From positions 184,219 to 248,218 of the forward strand of contig NZ_AYYY01000061.1 of NCBI RefSeq assembly GCF_001436295.1: DNA of 64,000 nucleotides, written 5' to 3'. The DNA comes from Paucilactobacillus vaccinostercus DSM 20634 (GTDB lineage: Bacteria; Bacillota; Bacilli; Lactobacillales; Lactobacillaceae). Position 1 is the first letter of the stretch. The number at the start of each line of letters is the position of its first letter. A program made the position numbers and the translations under genes. Below, piece after piece: positions 36,555 through 45,209 of the stretch. The notes under the pieces were generated by a model, which worked only from the letters and a program-made list of their open reading frames with translations, did no database searches and was not told where the DNA came from.

Positions 36555-37184
36555 ATGAAACAGAGAAGATTTACTTGGAAAACGATTGTACTTGCAATGA
36601 GTGGAATATTCCTTGTGTGTATCGGTGTTTCATTCAATAACAACACGCAGCTTGGTAATGATCCAGTTGGAATTATTTATGATGGTATTCGGGCAACTTT
36701 CCATGTTCCGTTAATTAGTTTGGGTATGGTTTCAAATGGTCTCAATATCGTGTTATTGATATTACTTTTTGTAATTGGAAGACATTACGCGAATGTTGGG
36801 TCCCTGATGTATCTGATTCCTTATGGATTTTTCGTAACCATTGGCTCACATTTATATCCATTGATATTCTCAAGCGATGGAACGATGACGCGTGTGTACG
36901 GTGGAATTACGGGTATCACACTTTACTATATCGGAATTAGTTTATTCATTTGTGCAGATATTGGTGTTGATCCATTCAGCGGCTTCATGTTGACAATTCG
37001 TGACAAAATGGGTTGGAGTATGCGTCGCAGCAAGATAACCTTTGATTTATTTTTGATAGTTGTCGGTATCTTATTAGGTGGAAAATTCGGTGTTATAACA
37101 GTACTGACAGCAGCTACAACAGGGCCAACAGTCCAATTCCTTAGTAATCAATTTAAAAATGTATTCAAAATTCAAAAGGGGTAA
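36555..37184 (+). CDS. YczE/YitT-type membrane protein
   Basis: About 209 residues and five to six helices (GIFLVCIGVSFNNN, TQLGNDPVGIIYDGI, SLGMVSNGLNIVLLILLFVIG). The LGNDPVG stretch is a YczE-like mark. It lies inside the nucleoside operon; its start at 36555 follows AGGAAGTG, 12 bases after the TrpF-like gene. It may help in transport of the substrate or of a base, but members of this family have no established function. It is distinct from the two YitT/YczE genes at 14.2-15.9 kb. Confidence 0.7.
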   Translation: MKQRRFTWKTIVLAMSGIFLVCIGVSFNNNTQLGNDPVGIIYDGIRATFHVPLISLGMVSNGLNIVLLILLFVIGRHYANVGSLMYLIPYGFFVTIGSHLYPLIFSSDGTMTRVYGGITGITLYYIGISLFICADIGVDPFSGFMLTIRDKMGWSMRRSKITFDLFLIVVGILLGGKFGVITVLTAATTGPTVQFLSNQFKNVFKIQKG

Positions 37185-38344
37185 TGATTGTGAAAATTAG
37201 TATGTTGCAGAAAGTAAAAGTAGTCGTAGAACATGATTTGGCGGATGCAGTAATGAAAGTATTAGCCATCGAAAGGTTACATCGGCCATTCATTGTTATG
37301 GATGAATTTCTCAAAGACACCGCACAGGTTAAAAAACTTTTGACAGTTTTTCAACGTGAAGGAATCGAATTTACCGCGTACGTTGACGTAATTCCAGATC
37401 CACCGGCCAGAATTATTAATGACGGGGCGCAGCAAATGAATCAAAGTAATTCTGACTGTGTTATTGCAATTGGTGGTGGTAGCTCGCTTGATAGCGCCAA
37501 GGGAATCAATATTGTAGCTACTAATGGTGGCACAATTCAGGATTACGTGACTGATGACAGCCTTGTGAAGACAGGTAAGTGCCTGATTAGTGTCCCAACA
37601 ACTGCTGGAACAGGGAGTGAAATGTCCAATGCATTAGTCGTTACTGATGAAAAAACATCTGCAAAAAATGCAATTTTGTCGGATAACATGCTTAGTGATT
37701 ATGCACTTCTGATTCCGGAAATGACCATTACTTTGCCGAAACGAATGACAATTGCAAGCGGTCTAGATGCATTTTCACATGCTGCAGAAGGGTATCTTTC
37801 AAAACTTAGTACGCCAATGACCGACGCAATTTGTGAGAAAGTCATGTTTTTATTAGATAATTACCTACCAAGTGCTGTTAAGGATGGCACTAATCTTGAA
37901 CTGCGTGAACGAGTACTAGTAGCATCGTCATTAGCTGGATGGATGCTCAATAATGCAGGAACCAATGTCGGTCATTCAGCAGCTCATATTCTGGGTGCTC
38001 AGTTTCATATGGTACATGGGGAGGCGGTCGCATATGCTTTGCCAGGAGTACTGCAGTTAGTCGCAGATGCGGAAACAAAAAAAGTGAAGGAAATTGGCAA
38101 GATTCTTGGTGCCAGCTTTACTGGAAAAGAGGATAGTCAAGAAATTGCTGCGATCACAGTATCTGCATATAAAAACTTTAGAGATAATCTAGTAGGACTC
38201 CATCCATTTTCAGACTATGGTATTTCTCAAGATCAACTATTAGATAATACAACTGCAATTTTACATGAAAGATTTGCTGGAAATACACCGATCGATTTAA
38301 CACAAGAAAACGTGACGGAATTACTTAAAAACTTTGGTCAATAA
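37184..38344 (+). CDS. Iron-containing alcohol dehydrogenase family protein
   Basis: A 386-residue group III dehydrogenase. The NAD(P)-binding GGGSSLDSAKG is near residue 97 and VPTTAGTGSE near 139. The metal ligands Asp and His lie in GLDAFSHAAEGYLS (near 190-200), and further His residues in NVGHSAAHILG and MVHGEA (near 264-285). It reduces an aldehyde or ketone, or oxidises the alcohol, with a metal ion. Its start overlaps the previous stop by one base; the GTG at 37190 is better spaced from AAAGGGG. In this operon it may handle the sugar-derived carbonyl. Confidence 0.88.
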   Translation: MIVKISMLQKVKVVVEHDLADAVMKVLAIERLHRPFIVMDEFLKDTAQVKKLLTVFQREGIEFTAYVDVIPDPPARIINDGAQQMNQSNSDCVIAIGGGSSLDSAKGINIVATNGGTIQDYVTDDSLVKTGKCLISVPTTAGTGSEMSNALVVTDEKTSAKNAILSDNMLSDYALLIPEMTITLPKRMTIASGLDAFSHAAEGYLSKLSTPMTDAICEKVMFLLDNYLPSAVKDGTNLELRERVLVASSLAGWMLNNAGTNVGHSAAHILGAQFHMVHGEAVAYALPGVLQLVADAETKKVKEIGKILGASFTGKEDSQEIAAITVSAYKNFRDNLVGLHPFSDYGISQDQLLDNTTAILHERFAGNTPIDLTQENVTELLKNFGQ

Positions 38345-38362
38345 AAATGGGGGCGTATTGTT

Positions 38363-39547
38363 ATGAATTTCGTGTTTTTAATTACCGGATTATTGTTTGT
38401 CTTTGGAATTGGTTGGTTAGTAAGTAGTGACCGAAAAAATATTAAATACAAACGTATGGGTGTGCTATTTGCACTTCAGATTATTATTTCGTTTTTGTGT
38501 TTACACACATCTGGCGGGATTAAGACACTTGCATCAATTTCAAAGTTCTTCAATTGGCTAATGGCTCAAGCTGCTGGTGGAGTGGACTTTGTCTTTGGTG
38601 GATTAATGATAAAACCCGGTGGATCAGTGTTCTTTCTCGGTGTGTTAATGCCAATTGTGTTTATTTCAGCGTTGGTCGGAATTTTAAACTATATTAAGGT
38701 GCTACCTTTCATCATTAAGTGGACTGGTTGGGCACTTAATAAGGTCGCTCACATGGGGGAACTTGAAAGTTATTTTGCAATTTCAACTGCCATTTTAGGA
38801 CAACCAGAAGTATTCTTGACCATTAAAGAACAAATCCCAAAGCTAAATGAACGTCGGTTATATACGATTTGTGCATCAGCAATGAGTGCGGTTTCAGCTG
38901 CAATGTTAGCATCATACATGAAAATGGTTCCCGGAAAGTATGTTGTTGTCGCAGTATTTCTGAATATTTTATCCGCACTCATTATCTCTTGTATCATCAA
39001 CCCGTATGACACGGATGCAAATGATGAATTGGTTCAAATATCAAAAGGAAATGATGAACCATTCTTCCAAGTATTAGGGACTTACATTACCGATGGCTTC
39101 AAATTGGCGATTACCGTGGGGGCAATGCTGATTGGTTTCGTAGCCCTTGTGACATTTTTAAATAATTCTTTCTTAGCAATCATTCATATTTCATTTACGA
39201 CATTGATTGGTTACGTATTTGCTCCAATCGCATTTTTGATGGGTGTTCCAAGTCATGATATTGTCAAAGTTGGGAGTTTGATGGCGACAAAGTTAATCAC
39301 CAACGAATTTGTGGCTATGGGAACATTACATGGTGTGGCAGATACATTGAGTGTTAAAGCAAATGCAATCATTTCCGCGTACCTAGTTTCATTTGCCAAC
39401 TTTGGAACAGTCGGGATCATTACGGGGTCTATTAAATCAATTAGTGAAAAACAGGGTTCTTATGTAGCGAAGTTTTCAATGAAGCTGTTGCTTGGTGCAA
39501 CGATGGCATCGATACTGACAGGTACGATTGTTGGGCTATATTTTTAA
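38363..39547 (+). CDS. NupC/CNT-family nucleoside transporter
   Basis: A 394-residue membrane protein with about eight to ten helices and the CNT pattern: GGVDFVFGG, FLGVLMPIVFISALVGILNY, the loop MGELESYFAISTAILGQPEVFLTI split for length, and GVPSHD. NupC-type carriers import nucleosides with protons or sodium. It is in the middle of the operon between the dehydrogenase and the nucleoside hydrolase, which makes nucleoside uptake the clear entry step. Ribosome site GGGGGCG before the ATG. Specificity is unknown. Confidence 0.9.
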   Translation: MNFVFLITGLLFVFGIGWLVSSDRKNIKYKRMGVLFALQIIISFLCLHTSGGIKTLASISKFFNWLMAQAAGGVDFVFGGLMIKPGGSVFFLGVLMPIVFISALVGILNYIKVLPFIIKWTGWALNKVAHMGELESYFAISTAILGQPEVFLTIKEQIPKLNERRLYTICASAMSAVSAAMLASYMKMVPGKYVVVAVFLNILSALIISCIINPYDTDANDELVQISKGNDEPFFQVLGTYITDGFKLAITVGAMLIGFVALVTFLNNSFLAIIHISFTTLIGYVFAPIAFLMGVPSHDIVKVGSLMATKLITNEFVAMGTLHGVADTLSVKANAIISAYLVSFANFGTVGIITGSIKSISEKQGSYVAKFSMKLLLGATMASILTGTIVGLYF

Positions 39548-39575
39548 CTGGTAATAATGTAGGAGGTTAAGAGAC

Positions 39576-39941
39576 ATGAGTCGAGAATTGAAGCACTACA
39601 CAATTTGGATGATTTTATCGTTTGTGATTTTTGGCGGAACCTACTATCTGTCATATATTCAGATACCAGGTACTTCATCACGTGCACTTTTCAATGCACT
39701 CATGTTTGCCCTTGTATTGTATCTTTGGAGCTTGTACAGTATCTACAAACAAACGAAATTTTGTAAATTCTTTCTTCGCTTTACTATCTTCACCTATTCA
39801 GTTGGCTTATTGAGTATCCTGATTACGACGGTAAATACCAAATTTAACCTTCTTATTGGTGCTATTGCTGTGATTGGGTTGATGTTAAATGGGTATATCT
39901 TTTATAAATCTAAACTCATAAAAAAGGGGCAAACACTATGA
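39576..39941 (+). CDS. Small membrane protein of the nucleoside operon (121 aa)
   Basis: Four hydrophobic segments (MILSFVIFGGTYYLSY, LFNALMFALVLYLWSL, FLRFTIFTYSVGLLSILIT, LLIGAIAVIGLMLNGYIF) with short charged ends. No family is recognised. It has an AGGAGG ribosome site, lies 28 bases after the NupC gene, and overlaps the nucleoside hydrolase gene by four bases (ATGA), so it is part of the same operon. It may assist the transporter. Confidence 0.75.
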   Translation: MSRELKHYTIWMILSFVIFGGTYYLSYIQIPGTSSRALFNALMFALVLYLWSLYSIYKQTKFCKFFLRFTIFTYSVGLLSILITTVNTKFNLLIGAIAVIGLMLNGYIFYKSKLIKKGQTL

Positions 39942-40873
39942 AAAATATTATTTTAGATTGTGATCCTGGGCATGATGATGCATTGGCAATGATGTTAGCA
40001 ATTGCTTCAGATAAAGTAAAATTATTGGCAGTAACGACATCTGCTGGAAATCAAACACCAGATAAGACTTTGAACAATGCAATGCGATTATTAACGCTGA
40101 TGAAACGTGAAGATATACCGGTTGCTGGTGGTAATCAAACGCCATTGGTAAAAGAACTAGCAACGGCCGGAAATGTACATGGTAAGAGTGGTCTCGATGG
40201 TGCTGATCTTCCTGACCCAGATTTCGAAGCGCAATCAATGACAGCGATTGAGCTGATAGCCCAGACTTTACGAAATTCAAAAGATCAAGTAACTCTGGTT
40301 GTCACCGGACCGATGACAAATGCCGCACTTTTTTTAAGAGTTTATCCAGATTTGGCCAAAGAAAAAATTGATCAAATTGTCTTTATGGGTGGTGCAATGG
40401 GACTGGGTAACTGGACACCATCAGTTGAATTTAATATTTTTGTTGATCCAGAAGCAGCAAAAATTGTATTGAATTTTGGCATACCAATGGTTATGGCTCC
40501 ATTGAATGTAACGCATCAAGCCCAGATTTTGAAGAATGAAATTGAGCACGTTAAAACAATTAAAAATCCGGTTGGCCAAGCTTTTTATGGACTGCTTAAC
40601 TTCTTTGAAATTTATCATGAAGATCCAAAATGGGGTTTTCAAGGAGCACCGTTGCATGATCCATGTACGATTGCTTGGATAATCGACCCAAGTCTGTTTG
40701 AAACAAAGAAAATGAATGTTGATGTTGAAGCAGAAGGTGAGCTGGTTCGAGGCGAGACTGTCTGTGATTACTATGATTTAACGGGTAAACCTCACAATAC
40801 TGAAGTACTATTAGGAATTGATCGAAGCAGATTTATAAAGTTAATTGATGAATCACTGGCAAAATTTGATTAG
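39938..40873 (+). CDS. Nucleoside hydrolase (IunH/Rih family)
   Basis: A 311-residue hydrolase that splits nucleosides into base and ribose. The calcium-binding DCDPGHDDALAMM is near residue 5. The motif VTGPMTNAA near 118, the GGAMG and EFNIFVDPEAA stretch near 145, and PLHDPCTIAW near 236 (with the active-site His and last Asp ligand) are all present. It is the last intact gene of the operon. It could be purine-, pyrimidine- or broadly specific. Together with NupC it shows that the operon deals with imported ribosides. Confidence 0.93.
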   Translation: MKNIILDCDPGHDDALAMMLAIASDKVKLLAVTTSAGNQTPDKTLNNAMRLLTLMKREDIPVAGGNQTPLVKELATAGNVHGKSGLDGADLPDPDFEAQSMTAIELIAQTLRNSKDQVTLVVTGPMTNAALFLRVYPDLAKEKIDQIVFMGGAMGLGNWTPSVEFNIFVDPEAAKIVLNFGIPMVMAPLNVTHQAQILKNEIEHVKTIKNPVGQAFYGLLNFFEIYHEDPKWGFQGAPLHDPCTIAWIIDPSLFETKKMNVDVEAEGELVRGETVCDYYDLTGKPHNTEVLLGIDRSRFIKLIDESLAKFD

Positions 40874-40894
40874 TCATTTAAATGAGTACATTAT

Positions 40895-41158
40895 TTGCAA
40901 GTATTGGCGTATATGTTCAGGTTTGATGCGCGAAAGGGATTTTATCTATATCCAGAAAGTAAAAAGAATGCGGTAAAGATGTTACGAATAAATCAAGGAT
41001 CTACTTACGAAAGAAATGTGAAACCGCGTGAAGACATACAGGTGACTAAATGTGGTTTAAAAATCCCAACCAACGTAAGTAACTATGAACAGTTTATTGA
41101 AGAAATTAAGAGAAATGAAACTGAATTTCTTCAACAATTGCAAGCTGATCAGAATTAA
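40895..41158 (+). pseudogene. McrC-like 3' remnant
   Basis: Up to 91 codons with QVLAYMFRFDARKGFYLYP and the following RINQGSTYERNVKPREDIQ. These look like the C-terminal nuclease domain of McrC, part of the McrBC methyl-specific restriction system. The frame opens at 40885 after a stop codon, has no ribosome site, and no mcrB lies upstream. It marks the end of the island. The gene may have been cut when the nucleoside operon arrived. The McrC call is by eye. Confidence 0.5.
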
Positions 41159-41164
41159 ATAGAT

Positions 41165-41210
41165 GAATCCCCCACACCGTGTAAAACGCATAGTGTGGGG
41201 GATTCGTTTG
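41165..41210. terminator. Terminator after the McrC remnant
   Basis: GAATCCCCCACAC / GTGTGGGGGATTC, a perfect 13-bp stem with a short following T-rich stretch. Confidence 0.75.
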
Positions 41211-41317
41211 TCTGGCTTTGATATAATGATGGTGCAGGAAGTTTTATGGACGGTGGCCTTTTTCCTTCGGGGGTGGTGCGATGCATTGCAAAACCAAAGA
41301 AAGGCTTTTCTGGACCA

Positions 41318-41392
41318 ATGAGTACCTATCAGGTACTAACGTTGTTGATCGCATTCGGATTGTTAATGATTGCAATCCTAGATCACAACTAA
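41318..41392 (+). CDS. Holin-like type I toxin peptide (24 aa)
   Basis: ATG-initiated peptide beginning MSTYQVLTLLIAFG and ending ILDHN: a short hydrophobic helix with a charged end, the pattern of the putative holin-like toxins of lactobacilli (Hol_Tox, Fst/TxpA-like). The mRNA has an extended -10 TGATATAAT (41219-41227) and ends at the hairpin AGGAGTCTC / GAGACTCCT plus T-run (41486-41516). An antisense RNA overlaps its 3' half. A competing frame from 41281 with a GGGGGTG site would give 54 residues without a recognisable pattern. Confidence 0.75.
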   Translation: MSTYQVLTLLIAFGLLMIAILDHN

Positions 41393-41401
41393 AAACGGTA
41401 G

Positions 41402-41518
41402 AAAAAAACCGTCCTGAAATAGCTTTGGCAAGCACAGGGCGGTAACGTCATGTCGCAAACCGCCGTCTTTAAAGCGGTCTGCTGAGGAGTCTCGTGCAAG
41501 AGACTCCTCTTTTTCTAT
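41402..41518 (-). ncRNA. Antisense antitoxin RNA of the holin-like toxin
   Basis: On the minus strand an extended -10 TGCTATAAT (41525-41533) starts an RNA of about 117 bases that ends in a hairpin (CCGCCCTG / CAGGACGG) and seven T residues at 41402-41408. It overlaps the toxin mRNA tail to tail for about 110 bases. This is the standard layout of type I toxin-antitoxin pairs. The remaining gap 41534-41788 shows nothing else clear. Confidence 0.7.
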
Positions 41519-41788
41519 GCCCATATTATAGCATGGTTCGTTTAAAAGTTCATCAAGTTAGAGCCTGTGTTATGTACCGCTATCAGGGTTCCGTACATAA
41601 GAAAGCATTAGTACCGTGTCGTGCAGCTCAATCTCCCCACCATCAGTGTCCGATTCTTTCAAACTAACTTACTAAAACAAAGAAATAAACGATCAAAACA
41701 GCCCGCTTTGGTGAATTTGATCCTGCTATAATGCCCGTACAATTGATAGATAAGTTAGGTGGTATTAGTTATAGGGAGGGATAGCGTC

Positions 41789-43867
41789 ATGAAATTAAAT
41801 GGTAGAGATGTCACGCAACGGCGCCTTTTATTGGTCGGGACGACAACGATTGCGTCGCTAGGGGTCGGAATGATGGTGGCTGGACAGGCACAAGCAGATA
41901 CACCAACTCGCTCGGCGTCCTCAACCGCTGCAACGGCGGTCGTCACGGATCCACAGACGCAACGGTTAAGTGACGCCCAAACAAAAGCAAGTCAGGCCGC
42001 ATCGACTGCCGCAACGGCCAAGGTCGTCGCTGATCAAGCCGCACGGGCTGACCAAGTGGCCCAGTCGGCGGTAGCATCAGCCCAAAGTCATGTGGCCGCT
42101 TTATACGAGCAAGCGGCCGTGGCGCAAGCAACGAGTAGTGCGGTCAGCACTGTCTCCGCCGCAACGGATCAGGCGACTAGTGCGCTAGGACAAGTATCAC
42201 AAAGCCCCGCCTCGGGTCAAACGACCGCGGCCGCTAGCAGCGCAACAGACGATAACGGCTTACCGATCGTTGATGATGAGAGTTCGACGGCGGATAACGT
42301 ACAGGATTACGAGCAGACCGCGTCACTCCTGTATCTGCTCTATGGGCACCGAATTCCAGATCATGATAGCTCTGATGATGATGGTTTAAGTGATCAGACG
42401 GTGCAGGCGGCCATCCAAGAATCAACGACGACCGCTGAACAAGATGTCATCCCCGCTGATTGGAACGTGGTGATTAGCGGGGCTGCATACGCGCAAGATG
42501 GCATTGTGTATTACGAGACCGATCAAACGCAGTATGGGGATGCGGTCGATCAGGCTGCAGCGTGGTGGAATCAAAACGCGGGGCAAACCGTGTTCCAGCG
42601 CGCGGACGCAACGCATCCGGCAACGGCCCATATTACGGATTACTATGACGCCCATTTTTCGATGTTAGCAACGACGGGGGCCGATGGTATTGTGGGGTTG
42701 GATGTCAGTGTGATGGAGGCCTTTAATTATGAGCCACTTAACGTGATCACGCATGATATGGGGCATTTACTGGGCCTTGCGCACGCGCCGGCGGTTGGCG
42801 ATATTATGAATGCCACCGTTCCTCGTCAAACTTATACGTTCTCTGATTACGACCGTGCCGCATTGAAAACCGCGATCTGCGCCTACGGTAAGTTACGCGA
42901 TAGTGCAGGTGGAGATCTGACCAAATATCAGGAACTCAGTGGCTATATGCCATTAAGCACGGACGATTTAGCGCTGCTGGGTGATCCCAACTACGACCAG
43001 TGGCATTCGCTCCGGTCACAGTTGCGGACGGTGGCGACTCAAGCAGCACAGCTGGAGCAGCAATCAACAGCGCTCAAACATGCTGAGCAACAAGCGACGG
43101 ATGCGGCCAATGCGTTTACCACCGGTCATGCCACATTAGCAATGGTTAAAACCGGTGTTGAAGCACTTCTCGCACTCTATCAGGCAATGGGCAGTCAGAG
43201 CACGGATATGTTTTCCGCGTTGAACGTGAACTTGAGTGCCGCGACGATTGCAAAAGAAGCCGCCCTACGTGAGCAGTTGCTACAACCCGCTGATACGACT
43301 CAGGGATCAACGGAGACTGGCCAGCAGGCAACCACGACAACGGCGGCCACTGATTTGACGCAGCAACTTAAGACGGCCCAAACAACGCTGACGATGTTCC
43401 AAAAGATTGCGGTGGCGGCGCAATTGGGGAGTGAAGTTGCGCAATGCCATTATCAGACGGCTCAAACCAATGCCAGCGTGGCTCTGACACATTACCAATC
43501 CTTACTGGCAGTGGTTAACCAAGGGCCGCATAACGGTCAACCACAGGCGACAGCAACCAATACACCAGTCAGCACAACGAACCAGTCTACGCATGTAGTG
43601 GCTGATGCAGGTAAAGTGAAGCAGACGAAAGCCACCGTTAACCCAGCACCAAGTCGCTTAGATCAAGCCTCACGGGCAGCAATTCAAAGAAAAACGACGC
43701 GTGATGTCGTAATCGCGTCACCCAAGTCAGCGGGCAACCACTCAGATCAAGTTAAGCTACCACAGACGAGTGAACGTGAGACATCCCACATTCTGGCACT
43801 TGTTGGGACCCTTTTGATGGGACTGATGGGGCTCCTAGGAATTCGGCAACGCCAACGGCGCAAATAA
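41789..43867 (+). CDS. Cell-wall-anchored matrixin-like metalloprotease
   Basis: A 692-residue exported protein. The signal peptide ends near AQAD (residue 36), and an Ala/Thr/Ser/Gln-rich helical region runs to about 150. A metzincin-like domain at about 225-370 has the zinc motif HDMGHLLGLAH at about 321-331 and a Met-turn GDIMNA. The usual HExxH glutamate is Asp here. Another helical, Gln/Ala-rich region follows. The C-terminus LPQTSE (about 657) plus helix and RQRQRRK is a sorting signal of the LPQTxE type. Start at 41789 after GGGAGGG. It probably acts on peptides at the cell surface, if active. Confidence 0.82.
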   Translation: MKLNGRDVTQRRLLLVGTTTIASLGVGMMVAGQAQADTPTRSASSTAATAVVTDPQTQRLSDAQTKASQAASTAATAKVVADQAARADQVAQSAVASAQSHVAALYEQAAVAQATSSAVSTVSAATDQATSALGQVSQSPASGQTTAAASSATDDNGLPIVDDESSTADNVQDYEQTASLLYLLYGHRIPDHDSSDDDGLSDQTVQAAIQESTTTAEQDVIPADWNVVISGAAYAQDGIVYYETDQTQYGDAVDQAAAWWNQNAGQTVFQRADATHPATAHITDYYDAHFSMLATTGADGIVGLDVSVMEAFNYEPLNVITHDMGHLLGLAHAPAVGDIMNATVPRQTYTFSDYDRAALKTAICAYGKLRDSAGGDLTKYQELSGYMPLSTDDLALLGDPNYDQWHSLRSQLRTVATQAAQLEQQSTALKHAEQQATDAANAFTTGHATLAMVKTGVEALLALYQAMGSQSTDMFSALNVNLSAATIAKEAALREQLLQPADTTQGSTETGQQATTTTAATDLTQQLKTAQTTLTMFQKIAVAAQLGSEVAQCHYQTAQTNASVALTHYQSLLAVVNQGPHNGQPQATATNTPVSTTNQSTHVVADAGKVKQTKATVNPAPSRLDQASRAAIQRKTTRDVVIASPKSAGNHSDQVKLPQTSERETSHILALVGTLLMGLMGLLGIRQRQRRK

Positions 43868-44091
43868 CGTGATCAGTGGGTGTTTTAAACAATTAGTTAT
43901 ACAACGTGAAAAATATTGCCATATAATAGAAGAAAAAAAGTGGTGATCGAATAAGTAACCAATAGTAATAGTTGTAACCACGCCCTGAGACCATCTTTCC
44001 GGGTGTTGTATAAATGACAAAAAATAAGTTGATTTTGGCAATAATTGATATATTGGTCTTTCACGCCATTTTTTCTTAAAAATCCGGAAAA

Positions 44092-44107
44092 TGTTCCACG
44101 TGAAACA
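44092..44107. other. parS: parS site in the gap upstream of the first Apf gene
   Basis: TGTTCCACGTGAAACA matches the consensus TGTTNCACGTGAAACA exactly. It lies in a gene-free gap (43868-44510) that otherwise holds the terminator below and an A/T-rich promoter region. Confidence 0.83.
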
Positions 44108-44326
44108 AGAAAATCGGGTCAAAATGAGAGATAAATGTGAAAAAATGCGAAAAAAGCCTAAACTTTCCGATTTGTTTTTGAAAAAGTAATAAAGTTTTGT
44201 CATAAAAGTATAACGAAAAGAGGACTATTAAAATTTGCGAGTTGCCCTTGAAATTTTGACGCACAAAGCCTAATCTAGTAGTAACGAGCTGTCCTTTTTA
44301 TAAATGTCAGTTTGCATCAACGACCG

Positions 44327-44365
44327 GCTGGTAACGCTTTTTTGAAATGCGTTACTGGCTTTTTT
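44327..44365 (+). terminator. Stand-alone terminator in the 44 kb gap
   Basis: GCTGGTAACGC pairs with GCGTTACTGGC using two G-U pairs, then TTTTTTG. No gene directly precedes it, so it ends either a leader or readthrough from the protease gene. Confidence 0.65.
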
Positions 44366-44510
44366 GTTACAAAAAAAACAAAAAACGGGGGAAAAGAAAA
44401 CTCACCGTTACATTTCTGTAATATTAATCCTGTAATCTAATTACCGTTGATGCAACACATAACCAAAAACAAATAACTAAGACAATTTAAAAAGGATGGT
44501 TTTTTACTTT

Positions 44511-45143
44511 ATGAATTTCAAATCAAAAGCAATTAAGTTTCTCGTTGCCACTTTAGGCGCTGCGACAATGGGTATTCTTGGTGTCACTGCGACAGCCAAT
44601 GCCGATTCAATTTACACAGTTCAATCTGGTGATACCCTTTCATCAATCTCATATAAATTTGCGAACAACACAAGCATGGTTAACACGCTTGCTACTAAAA
44701 ACAACATTTCAGATATCAACTTTATCTTAGTTGGTCAAAAACTTTACATTAGTGATAGCGGCCAAATTACACAAGCAACGAAGCAAGAAGTTGCAACGAC
44801 GCCAGCTGCTACTCAAGGCACAACGACGACTGCTAGCCAATCAAGTACCACTCAAAAGGCTGCAACAACGACAACTAGTGCAAGCACAAGTACTGCTACA
44901 AGCTCAACTGCTGCATCTGGTTCAGATGCTTCAGCTAAGGCTTGGATTGCCGCTCGCGAATCAGGTGGTTCATACACTGCCCGTAACGGTCAATACGTTG
45001 GTAAGTACCAATTAAGCTCAAGCTACCTTAATGGTGACTACTCAGCTGCTAACCAAGAACGTGTTGCTAACAACTACGTTTCAAGCCGTTATGTTTCATG
45101 GTCAGCTGCCAAGGCTCACTGGCAAAGCCAAGGCTGGTATTAA
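44511..45143 (+). CDS. apf: LysM and Apf-domain surface protein, copy 1
   Basis: A 210-residue secreted protein. The signal peptide (KFLVATLGAATMGILGV) ends after ANA-D. A LysM domain (IYTVQSGDTLSSISYKFA, about residues 33-77) binds peptidoglycan. A Thr/Ser/Gln-rich linker runs to about 140. A C-terminal aggregation-promoting-factor domain (WIAARESGGSYTARNGQYVG to WQSQGWY) resembles lytic transglycosylase folds. Apf proteins influence cell shape and aggregation in lactobacilli. Start at 44511 after AAAGGATGG. The promoter region resembles that of copy 2. A strong terminator follows. Confidence 0.88.
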   Translation: MNFKSKAIKFLVATLGAATMGILGVTATANADSIYTVQSGDTLSSISYKFANNTSMVNTLATKNNISDINFILVGQKLYISDSGQITQATKQEVATTPAATQGTTTTASQSSTTQKAATTTTSASTSTATSSTAASGSDASAKAWIAARESGGSYTARNGQYVGKYQLSSSYLNGDYSAANQERVANNYVSSRYVSWSAAKAHWQSQGWY

Positions 45144-45176
45144 AATTCAGCCTTCAATAATAGAATGATTAAAAGT

Positions 45177-45209
45177 GAGGACAGATCAAACGATCTGTCC
45201 TCTTTTTTT
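45177..45209 (+). terminator. Terminator of Apf gene copy 1
   Basis: GAGGACAGATC-AAAC-GATCTGTCCTC with seven T residues. The gap 45210-45669 holds only the copy 2 promoter region. Confidence 0.9.

Noticed and set aside
41281..41445. A 54-codon frame with a good GGGGGTG site overlapping the holin-like toxin
   Set aside because: Its residues show no pattern, whereas the other frame gives a typical holin-like toxin and the two-RNA layout fits that reading.
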